This document shows positions 8,400 to 17,825 of a stretch of 64,000 bases of DNA, piece by piece. This stretch comes from Caldilinea sp. CFX5 (GTDB lineage Bacteria; Chloroflexota; Anaerolineae; Caldilineales; Caldilineaceae). The DNA lies in the NCBI GenBank assembly GCA_021405325.1, contig QWII01000008.1:1-64000 (forward strand). Direction: 5' to 3'. Position 1 is the stretch's first letter; the number at the start of each line of letters is the position of its first letter. Position numbers and translations under genes: made by a program. The notes beneath the pieces are model-generated. The model was not told the origin of the DNA, made no database searches, and saw only the letters and a program-made list of their open reading frames with translations.

Positions 8400-11300
8400 C
8401 TAGATCGCCATCTTTCCCAAAACTGCCAGCAGGCTGGGGACATAACGCATCTGCATCGCCATCGCCTTGCCCAGCCCAGAATGGGGAATGCCTTCGGGGA
8501 AGCGCCCAACCACATCCAGGCTCTGGCGCAGGTAATGACCAATCTCCTCGTCGCCGGAGAGGTCATAGGCATCGGCCAGGGCGACCAAAACCCACTGCGT
8601 ATGTTGAAAGGTGCCACCCAACGTGCGCTTGGGGCAAGAAGTGTAGCGGAAGTGACCGCTGGCGGCGTCATAGGTGTGGCGGATCAACCAACGCGCGCCG
8701 CCGACAATCGCCTGCGCCACCCGCGGGTCGCCGGTGAGGTCATGATAGCGACGTAGCCCACCAATTAGCACGACGACCATAAAACCGGCCTCGCCCCGGC
8801 AACGGGGATAGCCGCAGCCACAATGCGACTCGGTGAGCATGTGAACCCAGCCCCCCTCTGGTTCCTGTTTTTCCAGCACCCGCTCAACTAACAAGGTGGC
8901 GGCGTTGAGGGCCGTCGCGTCGCCACCTAAGCGCGCTAACATACAGAGATGGGTGAGATGCCAGCCCGCCTCGCGACAATTCGCCGCGTCGTAGGCGTCG
9001 AACCAGCGCTTTTGCAGCAACCATTGCGCGGTTAATCGTAGCGAGTCATGGACAAATTCATCGCCAGTCATCAGGTAATGCAGCACCGGCCCTTCGACCC
9101 AGGTGTGCGAAGGCAGCGCGGTCGAGCCGGCCATTTTGCTACGAAAATAGGGCGGCAGATAGCCGCCGGCATGACCGGCCATGTGCATATATTGCAGCCC
9201 AAGCTGGCCCGGATCAGTAGAGTGGTTACAGGTGTCAACATCGGCCAGATGGCGCGCCGCTTGGGCCGCCAGCGTGGCCCACCGCCAGTCGCCGCCGCGC
9301 AAGAACTCGGCGTAGGCGTAAAAGGCGGTGTCATATTCGTTATTGCCCCAGGACCAGCCGCTCTCGCCATACCAGTCGCCAAAGTTGACCTGACCGTAGG
9401 CATTGGTGGCGGCCCGGTCAACGGCAAAATCGTCGATAGCTTGGGCGACCAACGTTTCGTATTGCGGCAGCGGCGAGTTGGCTTTGGCCCCAAAGGGAAT
9501 GAGGGCTTGGGTGGCGTTCAGCGCATCTAGGGTCGGACGCGCCAGCGGCGGCTGCTCGAACCAGGCAAAGATCGCCGCCGCTGTTGCGGGATCAGATGGG
9601 AAAGCCACTAACAGTTCGTTGGTCAGCGCCATGCCCGCCTTGAGCAAATAGTCCCCGTCACGACGCCAGAAGTGAACCCGATGCCAGGCGTCTTCATCCG
9701 CAGGCTGCGGTTCAGGTGGCTGGGCCGGCAACAATTCCACGGTGATTTGCGCAGGCGTGACGGTCAACCCCTTCGGGTAATTCTGCCAAAAGTCGCGCAG
9801 AGCAACAGCCAGTGTCCCCCCTTGCCCATTGACGATCAGTTGACCTTGCGCTTGTCCAGTCTGCCGGCGTTGGGTTTGCCCATCGCTGACTTGATAATGT
9901 TGGTCATCAAATTGAAGCAATTGCCACGAGCCATCAGCCGTGAGGGAAATAGCCGTCCCGTCATAGCACGCTGTGTCACTCGCCGGCCAAGGGAGATGGC
10001 AGGTCAATGAACGCACCTTGAGCAGCGTATTCTCTTCACCAACATCACCAAGAATAGCGCCGGCAACGGTCGGGTATTGTTCGGCGGTCAGGCGGTTTTG
10101 TCCGGTGGCAGCGGCCCCTAACGCCGGGCTGATCACAAGCAGGCGGTGAACTAGCTTGACAAAGGGTTGATCCGCATAGATATGCAAACGGAAGGTGCTA
10201 CACAGGTGCGTCACGCCCTGCGCATCAAGCCAAGGTGTCTGCCAAGCGAGAACGGTGCGTAGGGGGCCAGCCTCCTCAATGGCCGCTCTCTGGCTGACGC
10301 CTGCTTGTAATTGGTAGCCATTGCCCAGTACGCAGCGCAAAGTGTCAGCCTGATTGCATAGTTCCAGCAACACTTCTCCGGTGCTGCGTTCGATGCTTAT
10401 TGGTATACCACGCCCACTCTTGACTAGCGTCACCTGTAGGTGGCTGCTGCGAACAGTGATGGTATCGGCGTCTTCATGCCAGTTCAGAGCAGTGGACGAC
10501 ATGGTAGCGGTTTTATCACCATTGATAGTCACTTGCAATGATGTTGCACCGGTCGCCAGCGGTAGTGCAGCATCAAGCAGCAGCCAGCGGAGTGAACCGT
10601 CCGGCCAGTAAGCCAACGGACGCGCCTGTACGTCAACGGTTTGCTGTTGCGCCTGGATTGTACAATGATCAACGTCAAAGAGTTGTCCAGCCGCCACCGG
10701 AACCCCTATAGCCAAGGGTAGGGGCAAGTCAGCCGCACCGGCAGGCGCAAAGGCTTCCACGGGAATGGTGATAGGGGCCGTCTTTGGTGGCGGTGGGAGT
10801 GCGGCGACAGCTATGGTCGCGGTGGCCTGTTCGCCAAGCGGCTCAGTCGCGGTGATTTGGCATTGATACGGAGGATCTCCGGTGAGGTTGGCCAGATGGG
10901 CCGTGTGGAGCCGCCCCGCCGGCGTCGTCACTACAGGAAGTTCACCGCCGCCCGCCGTTGCCTTTGCCGTGACGCGACAAGTTGCCACTTGCGCGGTCGT
11001 CCACTGGAGTGTGGCGGTTTGGGCCGACCGGCGCACGGTCAGGTGACTGATGTGCGGGGCAAAGCTGCTGGGGGTGGGGCGCTCTTTCAGCAACACAAAG
11101 TGTTCAATGCGATAGGCGCTCTTGCCCGCCGCCAGCAGTTGCAAAACCTCCATCTCGCCGATGAAGCGCACGGGGCGATCAATCACCAGCAGGTGACGAC
11201 GGTTGTCAAAGCGTTGCGGCTCAATCCGCCCAATCGCGTCAGCGCCCAGACGGAATTCCATTGGGCAGGGCTGCCCCAATGCGGCGTACAACACCACCCC

Positions 11301-11561
11301 GATATAGCGCCAGCCAGTGTGATCGCTCTGCTTTTCCACCGTCCCCCAAAAGCGGTGACGCACCTGCGCTGGCACGCCGGCGGCCACAACGCTTGGTGGT
11401 CGGTAGATGCTGGGGTAGACATAGTTGGTCAGCCCCAGATCGGGTACAAAGCCGTCTAGCGTTTCACTGTCCACGGCGCGCCAGGTGAAATTGGCCGGGT
11501 CGGCGAGGAGTGCGGCGATGCGTTCTGATTCGATAATGTCGATATAGGGTAGAAGTTCCAT
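8400..11561 (-). CDS. Large exo-polysaccharide-lyase-like protein (RIFT-barrel plus alpha-toroid)
   Basis: The 1053-aa protein has no clear signal peptide. Residues 1-180 are unrecognised; about 185-270 resemble a fibronectin type III domain (ISHLTVRRSAQTATLQWTTA). About 270-520 resemble the RIFT-barrel part of exo-rhamnogalacturonan lyase/YetA-like proteins (ITIPVEAFAPAGAADLPLPL, ARPLAYWPDGSLRWLLLDA). The last ~370 residues look like an alpha/alpha toroid, with NFGDWYGESGWSWGNNEYDT and a Cys/His-rich ESHCGCGYPRC loop. The likely job is degradation of a pectin-type or other acidic polysaccharide, matching the nearby sugar importer. The family assignment is from recognition of short motifs, so moderate. 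Confidence 0.65.
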   Translation of the reverse strand: MELLPYIDIIESERIAALLADPANFTWRAVDSETLDGFVPDLGLTNYVYPSIYRPPSVVAAGVPAQVRHRFWGTVEKQSDHTGWRYIGVVLYAALGQPCPMEFRLGADAIGRIEPQRFDNRRHLLVIDRPVRFIGEMEVLQLLAAGKSAYRIEHFVLLKERPTPSSFAPHISHLTVRRSAQTATLQWTTAQVATCRVTAKATAGGGELPVVTTPAGRLHTAHLANLTGDPPYQCQITATEPLGEQATATIAVAALPPPPKTAPITIPVEAFAPAGAADLPLPLAIGVPVAAGQLFDVDHCTIQAQQQTVDVQARPLAYWPDGSLRWLLLDAALPLATGATSLQVTINGDKTATMSSTALNWHEDADTITVRSSHLQVTLVKSGRGIPISIERSTGEVLLELCNQADTLRCVLGNGYQLQAGVSQRAAIEEAGPLRTVLAWQTPWLDAQGVTHLCSTFRLHIYADQPFVKLVHRLLVISPALGAAATGQNRLTAEQYPTVAGAILGDVGEENTLLKVRSLTCHLPWPASDTACYDGTAISLTADGSWQLLQFDDQHYQVSDGQTQRRQTGQAQGQLIVNGQGGTLAVALRDFWQNYPKGLTVTPAQITVELLPAQPPEPQPADEDAWHRVHFWRRDGDYLLKAGMALTNELLVAFPSDPATAAAIFAWFEQPPLARPTLDALNATQALIPFGAKANSPLPQYETLVAQAIDDFAVDRAATNAYGQVNFGDWYGESGWSWGNNEYDTAFYAYAEFLRGGDWRWATLAAQAARHLADVDTCNHSTDPGQLGLQYMHMAGHAGGYLPPYFRSKMAGSTALPSHTWVEGPVLHYLMTGDEFVHDSLRLTAQWLLQKRWFDAYDAANCREAGWHLTHLCMLARLGGDATALNAATLLVERVLEKQEPEGGWVHMLTESHCGCGYPRCRGEAGFMVVVLIGGLRRYHDLTGDPRVAQAIVGGARWLIRHTYDAASGHFRYTSCPKRTLGGTFQHTQWVLVALADAYDLSGDEEIGHYLRQSLDVVGRFPEGIPHSGLGKAMAMQMRYVPSLLAVLGKMAI

Positions 11562-11616
11562 AATGGTGAACCCGATAATCTGTTAAATCAGTAATGAAAG
11601 AGTGGGGGCATCAAGC

Positions 11617-11686
11617 TATCACCGCGAATCACAGGATTAGCGAATCATACCGCAGTGATTCGCTAATCCTGTGATTCGCGGTGATA
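11617..11686. repeat. Perfect 31-bp inverted repeat, intergenic hairpin
   Basis: Arms 11617-11647 and 11656-11686 are exact complements around an 8-base loop (TACCGCAG). The arm contains the word GCGAATCA twice, related to the GAATCAC words of the repeats at 6704 and 56164. It lies between the amidohydrolase stop (11724) and the start of the 1053-aa lyase-like gene (11561). No T-run follows on the minus strand. It may protect the 3' end of the upstream mRNA or act as a cruciform. Confidence 0.9.
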
Positions 11687-11723
11687 TTGGCAAGGAACCA
11701 GGCGTTATTGCTTTCGCAAAACA

Positions 11724-12701
11724 CTACACAATCCCAAACAAGTCACAAGCATTGCCGCCCAGTAGCTTTTCCCGCTCCGTCGGCGGCAGGTCGAGCGACT
11801 GCACCAAATCGAGCAGCGTCTCAATCGCCACCCACGGATGATCACTGCCAAAGAGCAAGCGGTCGGCCGGCATAAAGTCCACGGCATAGCGCAACGCCGG
11901 CAGCGACGGCGAGACCAGATCGAGATAGACCTGGCGGTAATAGTCCATCGGCGGCTTGCGGATATGGTCGCGACCCCGGCGTTTGACCTCGGTCTGCTCT
12001 TCGACGCGACCCATGAGATAGGGCAGGACGCCGCCGGCATGGGGATGGACAACCTTGAGCGTCGGGTGGCGTTCCAGTACCCCGCCGAGAATCAACCGCA
12101 ACATGGCAATCGACGTATCGACCATGAAACCAAGCATGGGAATCAGGCTGTGTTCTTTGATCGCCTCGCCCCACACCGGCACCGTCGGGTGCAGCACCAA
12201 TGGAACCCCACGCGCCGCGGCTTCGGCATAGAATGGTTCAAATTCGGGCGCATCCAACCCTTTGCCGTTGATATGGGAACAGAGAAAGACGCCCCGCAAG
12301 TCGAGTTCGTCTACGGCGCGCTGTAATTCAACCAGCGCCGCCGGCACGTCATTGAGCGGCAGGCTGGCAATGGCGACAAAGCGATCAGGATAGCGTTGAC
12401 ACGCTTCGGCCAGATAGTCGTTGCACATCTGCGCGCCGACAATGGCAAGCTCCGGGTCAAGCAATTCCGGTCCTGGAATGTTGACACTGAGAAGGCTGAG
12501 ATCCACCCCTGCCGCATCCATCGCCGCTACTTTGCGTTCAATGCTGTAATCATCCAGGGTCAGGACAAAGCGTTGGACATCCCAATAGTTGAGCCGATAG
12601 ACGCCGTCGCCGCCGGTGGTCTGCAAACGACCGCGGTTGCGGGTTAAGAGTTCGGCATAGGCAGGTGGGAAGACGTGGCTTTGACAATCGACAATGGTCA
12701 T
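11724..12701 (-). CDS. Amidohydrolase family 2 (ACMSD-like) with an altered first metal motif
   Basis: This 325-aa TIM-barrel hydrolase or decarboxylase has HINGKG, LVLHPTVP, VVHPHAGGVLPYL and the catalytic-Asp segment LLFGSDHPW, all expected in amidohydrolase family 2. The usual N-terminal DxHxH is DCQSH here, so the first metal-ligand His is Gln. Such QxH variants occur in subgroups of the family, to my recollection, but the change could reduce or alter metal binding. The ATG at 12701 is chosen because AAAGGAG lies 8 bases upstream. It stands alone between a hairpin-rich gap upstream and a 31-bp inverted repeat downstream. Confidence 0.85.
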   Translation of the reverse strand: MTIVDCQSHVFPPAYAELLTRNRGRLQTTGGDGVYRLNYWDVQRFVLTLDDYSIERKVAAMDAAGVDLSLLSVNIPGPELLDPELAIVGAQMCNDYLAEACQRYPDRFVAIASLPLNDVPAALVELQRAVDELDLRGVFLCSHINGKGLDAPEFEPFYAEAAARGVPLVLHPTVPVWGEAIKEHSLIPMLGFMVDTSIAMLRLILGGVLERHPTLKVVHPHAGGVLPYLMGRVEEQTEVKRRGRDHIRKPPMDYYRQVYLDLVSPSLPALRYAVDFMPADRLLFGSDHPWVAIETLLDLVQSLDLPPTEREKLLGGNACDLFGIV

Positions 12702-13063
12702 CTTTGTCGCTCCTTTGGTCGCTCTCCGAAAACATCGGGACTTGAACACCATCTGCCCTGAAAACAACAGGGGTTTCGCAGATTATACAGATCAATTTCA
12801 ATATAAATCTTTGAAATCTGCGAAACCCCTGTTGTTTTCATTAGCTATGGCGCACAATGGTGCATGGCTACTTCCGGGAAGGTCGGTCCCGTCAACCCTG
12901 TCGTCGCGTTTGACCTTCCCGGAAGATTAGCTTGCTAACCGTTAGGTTCTTGTTGAACCCTTTTTCCCTTTACACCGCTAACCATTGCTGTATCCGATTA
13001 TCACTCAATGCGCCATCATACGCAACCACACGCAAGCCAGGCCGCTTTGGGGGCGCGGCTCAT
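12702..13063. repeat. 362-bp gap with two hairpins
   Basis: No gene is visible. Bases 12759-12784 and 12815-12840 are a perfect 26-bp inverted repeat (arm begins TGAAAACAACAGGGGTTTCG) around a 30-base AT-rich loop. A second perfect 14-bp inverted repeat, CTTCCGGGAAGGTC (12871-12884) with its complement at 12912-12925, follows 30 bases later. The first begins about 60 bases upstream of the amidohydrolase start, so it would lie in that gene's leader or promoter region. The GntR gene ends at 13064, so the elements may also mark its 3' end. Confidence 0.85.
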
Positions 13064-13882
13064 CTAGCCCTTACGCAGTTCGTTGCTGCGCGGTAAATCC
13101 GCCAGGGTCGAACGCAAGGTCTCGCGCACCTGTCCCTGTTCGCGGATCCGCACCAGTTCAACCTCAAACTGGGACCGATCCCCACGGTGGACGGCATGAT
13201 AATATTCGAGTGGTCTGTTGTCATCCAGATAACTCACGCTATCCAGTAACAACAGTGGTGCGCCTACCGGCACCTGTAACAGCTTGGCTTCCTGCTCATC
13301 GGCAACGACAGCCTCAATGCGCCGGCGGCCGCGGGCAATGAGCAGACCATACTGCCGCTCCAAATAGGCATAGAGCGATTGCGCACGGAAGTCAACCTGC
13401 TCCAGCCCAGGACAGAGGGCGTGGGGTAAATAGCTGGAGACCAGGACAATCGGCTCATTCTGGACAAAGCGCAAGCGACGAAGGTGAACCACCGGTGTCG
13501 CGGCCGGCAAGCCCAGATGACGGGCTACTTGGACGGGCGCCGGCTGCACCGCCTGCACCAACACCTGGCTGATTGGGCGGTGACCGCGTTCGCTCATATC
13601 CTGATAAAAGCCGGTCAACTTCTGGGCTAAACTTTCACTAATCTTCGGTTCGGCCACAAAAGCGCCCTTGCCCTTGTGCCGGACAATCAAGCCCTCTGCC
13701 GCCAACTCGCCCAACGCCTGGCGAACCACGGTGCGACTCACGCCATAGTTCGCGCACAGCGCATGTTCGCCAGGTAGTTGCACACCCGGCCACCAGACGC
13801 CCTGCTTAATGTTATCGCGGAGCAACTCCAACAACTGGGCGTAAAACGGAATTGGGCTGTTGAAATCGATTTTCTGGTTCAC
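13064..13882 (-). CDS. GntR family transcriptional regulator (HutC/UTRA type)
   Basis: The 272-aa protein starts with a winged helix (residues ~10-78: QLPGEHALCANYGVSRTVVRQALGELAAEGLIVRHKGKGAFV), the GntR DNA-binding domain. The rest is a UTRA effector domain (VVHLRRLRFVQNEPIVLVSSYLP, RIEAVVADEQEAKLLQVPVGAPLLLLDS). It is the last gene of the operon binding protein-MalF-MalG-gntR, so it would control its own operon. A palindrome CCTGTAATTACAGG just downstream of the operon's -10 box (17686-17699) is the best candidate for its operator. The inducer is probably the imported sugar or its phosphate. Confidence 0.93.
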   Translation of the reverse strand: MNQKIDFNSPIPFYAQLLELLRDNIKQGVWWPGVQLPGEHALCANYGVSRTVVRQALGELAAEGLIVRHKGKGAFVAEPKISESLAQKLTGFYQDMSERGHRPISQVLVQAVQPAPVQVARHLGLPAATPVVHLRRLRFVQNEPIVLVSSYLPHALCPGLEQVDFRAQSLYAYLERQYGLLIARGRRRIEAVVADEQEAKLLQVPVGAPLLLLDSVSYLDDNRPLEYYHAVHRGDRSQFEVELVRIREQGQVRETLRSTLADLPRSNELRKG

Positions 13883-13950
13883 AAGTCATCCTGTCTGCTC
13901 ATCCGTAAATGATAACTTGGTGAACAAGCCATGATCTTGCGCCGGCGCGC

Positions 13951-14808
13951 TTAGCCCTTGACCGCGCCGGCGGTCAAGCCCTTGGTAATATACCGTTCCA
14001 AGGCTAGACCAATGAGGACAACCGGCGTCACGGCCGCCAGACTCAAGGCCGAAATAAACCACCACTGGATGCCCCGTGTATTGTTCTGCCCGGCAATCAG
14101 CACCGGCATGGTAATCGCCTGATAGTTGGTCAGCATCAGGGCATAGAGAAACTCGTTCCAGGAAAAGACAAACGCAAAGATCGCCACCGACACCAGCCCC
14201 GGCGTACTTAAGGGCAACACAATCCGCAAAAAGGTCTGCCAGGCCGTCGCGCCATCGACCAACGCGCTCTCCTCTAGATCAAGCGGCAGCGCTAAAAAAA
14301 AATCACGCATGATCCAGACGGCAAAGGGAATATTGAACATGGCATAGGCCACGATCAAGCCGACATGGGTATCAATGAGCCTAAGCCGTGCGTACAGGAG
14401 CAGGAAGGGGACAACAAAGAGCGCCGGCGGTAAGAAGCGCTGCGAGATAATCCAAAAGGCAATATCGTCATTATGCCATCTGAGCAGCCGCCACTGATAG
14501 CGATAGCGCGCCAGCCCATAGCCGCCCATCGCACCAATGGCCACAGCCACCAGGGTGCTGCCGGTCGCCGCAATGAGGCTGTTGCGAAAATGGCGCAAGA
14601 GGGTGTCGCGTTGATCGGTAAAGAGATACTGCCAGTGTTCGCCTGTCGGCTTGTAATCCACATAAGGGATATAGCGCGGGCCGCGACTCACGGCCAGCGG
14701 CGTCTTAAACGAGGTGGTGAACAGCCAATAGAAGGGAAAGAGGCAGACAATCGACCAGATGATGACCACTAGATAAAGTAGAACACGCTGCCAAGGTTTT
14801 TGTCGCAT
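13951..14808 (-). CDS. Carbohydrate ABC transporter permease, MalG type
   Basis: This 285-aa membrane permease contains the EAA loop ([28 protein letters not shown]) and ends with [10 protein letters not shown]. The start at 14808 ([13 protein letters not shown]) lies 13 bases after the MalF-type stop; longer open sequence upstream overlaps that gene and is not hydrophobic. It is the third gene of the GntR-controlled operon. No ATPase is encoded nearby. Confidence 0.92.
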   Translation of the reverse strand: MRQKPWQRVLLYLVVIIWSIVCLFPFYWLFTTSFKTPLAVSRGPRYIPYVDYKPTGEHWQYLFTDQRDTLLRHFRNSLIAATGSTLVAVAIGAMGGYGLARYRYQWRLLRWHNDDIAFWIISQRFLPPALFVVPFLLLYARLRLIDTHVGLIVAYAMFNIPFAVWIMRDFFLALPLDLEESALVDGATAWQTFLRIVLPLSTPGLVSVAIFAFVFSWNEFLYALMLTNYQAITMPVLIAGQNNTRGIQWWFISALSLAAVTPVVLIGLALERYITKGLTAGAVKG

Positions 14809-14821
14809 GGTTGATTTGTCC

Positions 14822-15808
14822 CTACGTTGTCCGCTGGGCGGAAAGGCGGCGTCCCAAAGCGAGAAAGAGCGTGGCAAAGATGACGACCAGCACAAGTAGA
14901 GCATAGGAAATGGCCGCCGCATAGCTGAAATTGCCGAAGGTGAGCGCCGTATCAAAAATATACATGGTCAACGATTCTGTGGCCGACCCCGGCCCACCGC
15001 CGGTCGTGACGACGATGACATCGATGATCTTAAAGATCTCTAACCCACGGATCAAAATGGCTGTTATCGAAATCGGGGTCAGGATGGGCATCGTGATCTT
15101 GCGCAGAATCTGGAACGCGCTGGCGCCATCGACCCGGGCCGCTTCGTAAATATCTTCGGGAATGCCTTGCAGACCGGCCAGCAAGAGTAGGGTCATAAAC
15201 GGAATCCATTGCCAACTGTCGATCAGAATAATGGCCACCGGCGCCCAAAAGCTATCACTCAACCAGGGAATGGTGATCTCTACCCCCAGCGCCGATGACA
15301 GCAAGCGCTGGAAATGGGCCTGGGGCGAGATGCGCGTGTCGAAGAGCATACGGCCCGCATAAGCCGCCGCGACCGGCGTCACCATCATCGGCATCAAGAA
15401 GATGACACGTACAAGATTGCGCCCAACAAATGGTTGATTCAAGACCAAAGCCAGCAGAAAGCCGACAACATATTGGAGAATGACGCCGGCAAAGACAAAA
15501 AAGAGCGTATTGCGCACCGCTGTATGCAAGCGTTCATCGGTGAGCATGCGGGCGTAGTTGCGGCCAGTGAAATTGATGCCTGTCCCCAGGAAACCGTCAC
15601 GGTTCGTCTGCTGATCAGCGGTGGCCGCCACGGCGCTGCCGCCGCGTTGGTAATCAGTAAAGCTAATGCTGAGCGACCACACGAGGGGGAAAATGGAAAA
15701 GGCCAGCAAAAAAATGACGGCAGGCAGCAAGAACACCCGTTTAATGGCGCGCTCATAGACGCGCCCGCCGTCACCCTTGCCGGACAACGACTTTTGGGGT
15801 GCAACCAT
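14822..15808 (-). CDS. Carbohydrate ABC transporter permease, MalF type
   Basis: This 328-aa permease has an N-terminal cytoplasmic stretch, about six membrane helices and the EAA motif [21 protein letters not shown] periplasmic loop after the first helix ([18 protein letters not shown]) is longer than usual. It pairs with the MalG-type permease downstream and is separated from the binding-protein gene by a 112-bp gap holding a 32-bp-arm hairpin. Confidence 0.92.
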   Translation of the reverse strand: MVAPQKSLSGKGDGGRVYERAIKRVFLLPAVIFLLAFSIFPLVWSLSISFTDYQRGGSAVAATADQQTNRDGFLGTGINFTGRNYARMLTDERLHTAVRNTLFFVFAGVILQYVVGFLLALVLNQPFVGRNLVRVIFLMPMMVTPVAAAYAGRMLFDTRISPQAHFQRLLSSALGVEITIPWLSDSFWAPVAIILIDSWQWIPFMTLLLLAGLQGIPEDIYEAARVDGASAFQILRKITMPILTPISITAILIRGLEIFKIIDVIVVTTGGGPGSATESLTMYIFDTALTFGNFSYAAAISYALLVLVVIFATLFLALGRRLSAQRTT

Positions 15809-15840
15809 TGCGTTTCTGCTCCAGTTCTGTTGGGAAAAGC

Positions 15841-15911
15841 GTCCGGAGTCCCTAGTCCTGGGTCCTGAGTCGAATGGCGCGACTTAGGACTCTGGACTAG
15901 GGACTCCGGAC
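15841..15911. repeat. Tandem-word hairpin between binding-protein and permease genes
   Basis: Arms 15841-15872 and 15880-15911 pair at 29 of 32 positions around a 7-base loop. Each arm repeats the word (A/G)GTCC(C/T) several times, starting GTCCGGAGTCCCTAGTCC. It lies 10 bases after the stop of the binding-protein gene and 32 bases before the MalF-type start, the same place as the hairpins at 6704, 47392 and 53042, but with a different word. Confidence 0.9.
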
Positions 15912-15920
15912 TTCTTTCGG

Positions 15921-17447
15921 TTATTCCGTATACCCGACGGCACTGCGATATTGGGCCTTTTGCTCATCGCGGCCCAGGCGGTCCGTGATCTCATTCCAAC
16001 CGGCCGCCACATTGTCTAAGGCTTCCTGCGATGAGATTTCATCGGCCAGCGCCCGGCTGACCTCGGTATCCAGCACACTCAGGTATTCAGCCGAGCCGCG
16101 GATGCGCAAGTCGAGCACGGCATTGGGGTGGTTGATCGTATTCTTCACCGCATCCAGGTAATCCTTGGCCCCGGCCTCGTCGAAGCCGGCGTCGAGCCAC
16201 AGGTTGAGATCCTCAAATTGGCTATAGCGTGAAGGGTTGATGCCGGTGTCAGGCGTCACGGCTAATTGCTTGACCAATTCGGGCCGCGCCATAAAGGCGC
16301 CAAAGTCGAGCGCAGCCTCCTTGACTTCACTGTCGGCTGCAATGCCGATGATCCAACCGCCAAAGGCAATGAAGGGCGCCACATTGATCTCTTCCACCCA
16401 TGCGCCTTTGGTGTAGTCCCAATAGCGATCAGCGCCAGGCAGCACGCCAAAACCGGTGTTGCCCACAATGACCGAAGCGTCAGGATTGTAGGAGATCGGC
16501 CCGACATCGCCCCAGTCAATATTCAACACCGCGGCGCCGGCCGGGAACTGGACGCGCGTATCGGACACGTCCCACTGCAACTGTTCCGCCGGCCCTAAGT
16601 CACGCGACTTGATGTAATCGTCGAGCGCCTGTACCCAGCCGGGGTTGTTCACCTGGGGCGTCATATCCTCACAGCTAAAGAAGAAACAGGGGTTGCCGGG
16701 CACTTTGCCGTAACTGGCGGCATGGGAGAGGAAGACCCAGTAGCTTTGGGCATTGCGCCGTTGCGCTTCTGCCACACCGGCAATCGGCGCCGTTTCACCG
16801 GCCGTCTCGACCTCACGGCCATTGAAGAACTCGGCAATGGCGTAATATTGCGACCAGGTTTGCGGCTCATCGAGCGGATAGCCATATTTTTCTTGGAACT
16901 CAGCCGCAAAGGGCGATTCCGGGTTGACCAGATCCTTGCGGTAGTAGAGCATGTGGGCATCGCCATCATAAGGCAGAGCATAGACCGTGTCGCCCCAGGC
17001 CGTAATGCGGTCGCCGTACAACGGAATGATGTCGTCAGGCTCAATACTATCCAGCAGCGCTTGCGGAATCGGCTCCAGATAACCGGGGGCCATAAAGTCA
17101 CCGGCCCAGTCAGCCGGGAAGATCAGGACATCATAATCACTGGCGCCGGTCTCAAACGAGGTGATGATCTTCTCGAAGAGTTCGCCAAAGGCAAATTGCT
17201 GCAACTCGACATCGGCCCCTGTCATGGCTTCCCACTCCGGCGCATGATCCTCGACCGGCCCGCCGATGGAGCGCCCGGTTTGGGTCACCACAACAACTTT
17301 TTGACCGTCGAAACGTTTTGCCGCCGCGCCGGCGCCTGCCCCTTCACCGCTGGGCGCTGCGGGCGCTGCTGGTGGCACCGGCGCACAGCCAGCGAAAACA
17401 AGGCCGATCACCAGTATGATCGGCAGCCAAATTGTTCTACGTAGCAT
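15921..17447 (-). CDS. Extracellular sugar-binding lipoprotein (family 1)
   Basis: The 508-aa binding protein has a Sec lipoprotein signal: positive MLRR, a hydrophobic core (TIWLPIILVIGLVFAG) and cysteine in FAGCAP, followed by a Pro/Ala-rich linker. The mature part has family-1 patterns such as YDVLIFPADWAGDF, YALPYDGDAHMLYYRKDLV and FGGWIIGIAADSEVKEAALD. It is the first gene of the operon ending in gntR. Expression likely starts at the promoter 17708-17736 and is controlled at the adjacent palindrome. Its leader is long (about 250 bases). Confidence 0.93.
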   Translation of the reverse strand: MLRRTIWLPIILVIGLVFAGCAPVPPAAPAAPSGEGAGAGAAAKRFDGQKVVVVTQTGRSIGGPVEDHAPEWEAMTGADVELQQFAFGELFEKIITSFETGASDYDVLIFPADWAGDFMAPGYLEPIPQALLDSIEPDDIIPLYGDRITAWGDTVYALPYDGDAHMLYYRKDLVNPESPFAAEFQEKYGYPLDEPQTWSQYYAIAEFFNGREVETAGETAPIAGVAEAQRRNAQSYWVFLSHAASYGKVPGNPCFFFSCEDMTPQVNNPGWVQALDDYIKSRDLGPAEQLQWDVSDTRVQFPAGAAVLNIDWGDVGPISYNPDASVIVGNTGFGVLPGADRYWDYTKGAWVEEINVAPFIAFGGWIIGIAADSEVKEAALDFGAFMARPELVKQLAVTPDTGINPSRYSQFEDLNLWLDAGFDEAGAKDYLDAVKNTINHPNAVLDLRIRGSAEYLSVLDTEVSRALADEISSQEALDNVAAGWNEITDRLGRDEQKAQYRSAVGYTE

Positions 17448-17530
17448 AGGTTGACTCTCCTTTGGTGATTGACAATGGTTGAATAAACAAAAATAACGCG
17501 CGCAGATGACAAAATAAGCGGTGGCCGTAG

Positions 17531-17558
17531 GCGACAGCAGAAGGGCGCCTGCTGTCGC
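17531..17558 (-). promoter_or_regulatory. Stem-loop in the leader of the GntR-controlled operon
   Basis: A 10-bp perfect stem (GCGACAGCAG at 17531-17540 with its complement at 17549-17558) and 8-base loop lie inside the ~250-base untranslated leader between the promoter and the binding-protein start. A further GC-rich region with GCGCTTGC and CGCAGCGC segments lies at 17570-17600. The structure could modulate elongation or ribosome access. It matches no riboswitch I recognise. Confidence 0.35.
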
Positions 17559-17685
17559 ACCGGTAGAAACCTTGCGCTTGCAACGCTTGCCGCAGCGCGA
17601 AAAACGTCACCGGTTAACCTCTTGGATATGTTTATGGAATACGCTTATTGTTGTCTGGAATGGAAAACACGGGTCAGCCTGTAAT

Positions 17686-17736
17686 CCTGTAATTACAGGA
17701 TAAGCTGACTATAACATGGCCGGAAAGGGTTGTCAA
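17686..17736 (-). promoter_or_regulatory. Promoter and GntR-type operator of the second sugar operon
   Basis: On the minus strand a perfect -35 TTGACA (17736-17731) and TATAGT (17713-17708) are separated by exactly 17 bases. Eight bases after the -10 lies the 14-bp perfect palindrome CCTGTAATTACAGG (17686-17699), which would overlap the first transcribed bases. Its GT-N4-AC core suits HutC-type GntR repressors, and such a regulator is encoded at the end of this operon. A second palindrome, GAACCGGTTC (17746-17755), sits upstream of the -35; AACCGGTT cores are typical of LacI-family sites. Regulator assignment is inference. Confidence 0.75.
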
Positions 17737-17825
17737 TTTTGCAACGAACCGGTTCCTTTTGCCCAGGTCAATAAAGCCAGCGTTGGGCATATCGATGAGC
17801 GCCAGGACAGCGGTGGTGGTTGAAG

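Noticed and set aside
17738..17825. A tRNA or other RNA gene near the GAACCGGTTC site
   Set aside because: No cloverleaf or conserved loops; the sequence only contains the palindrome.
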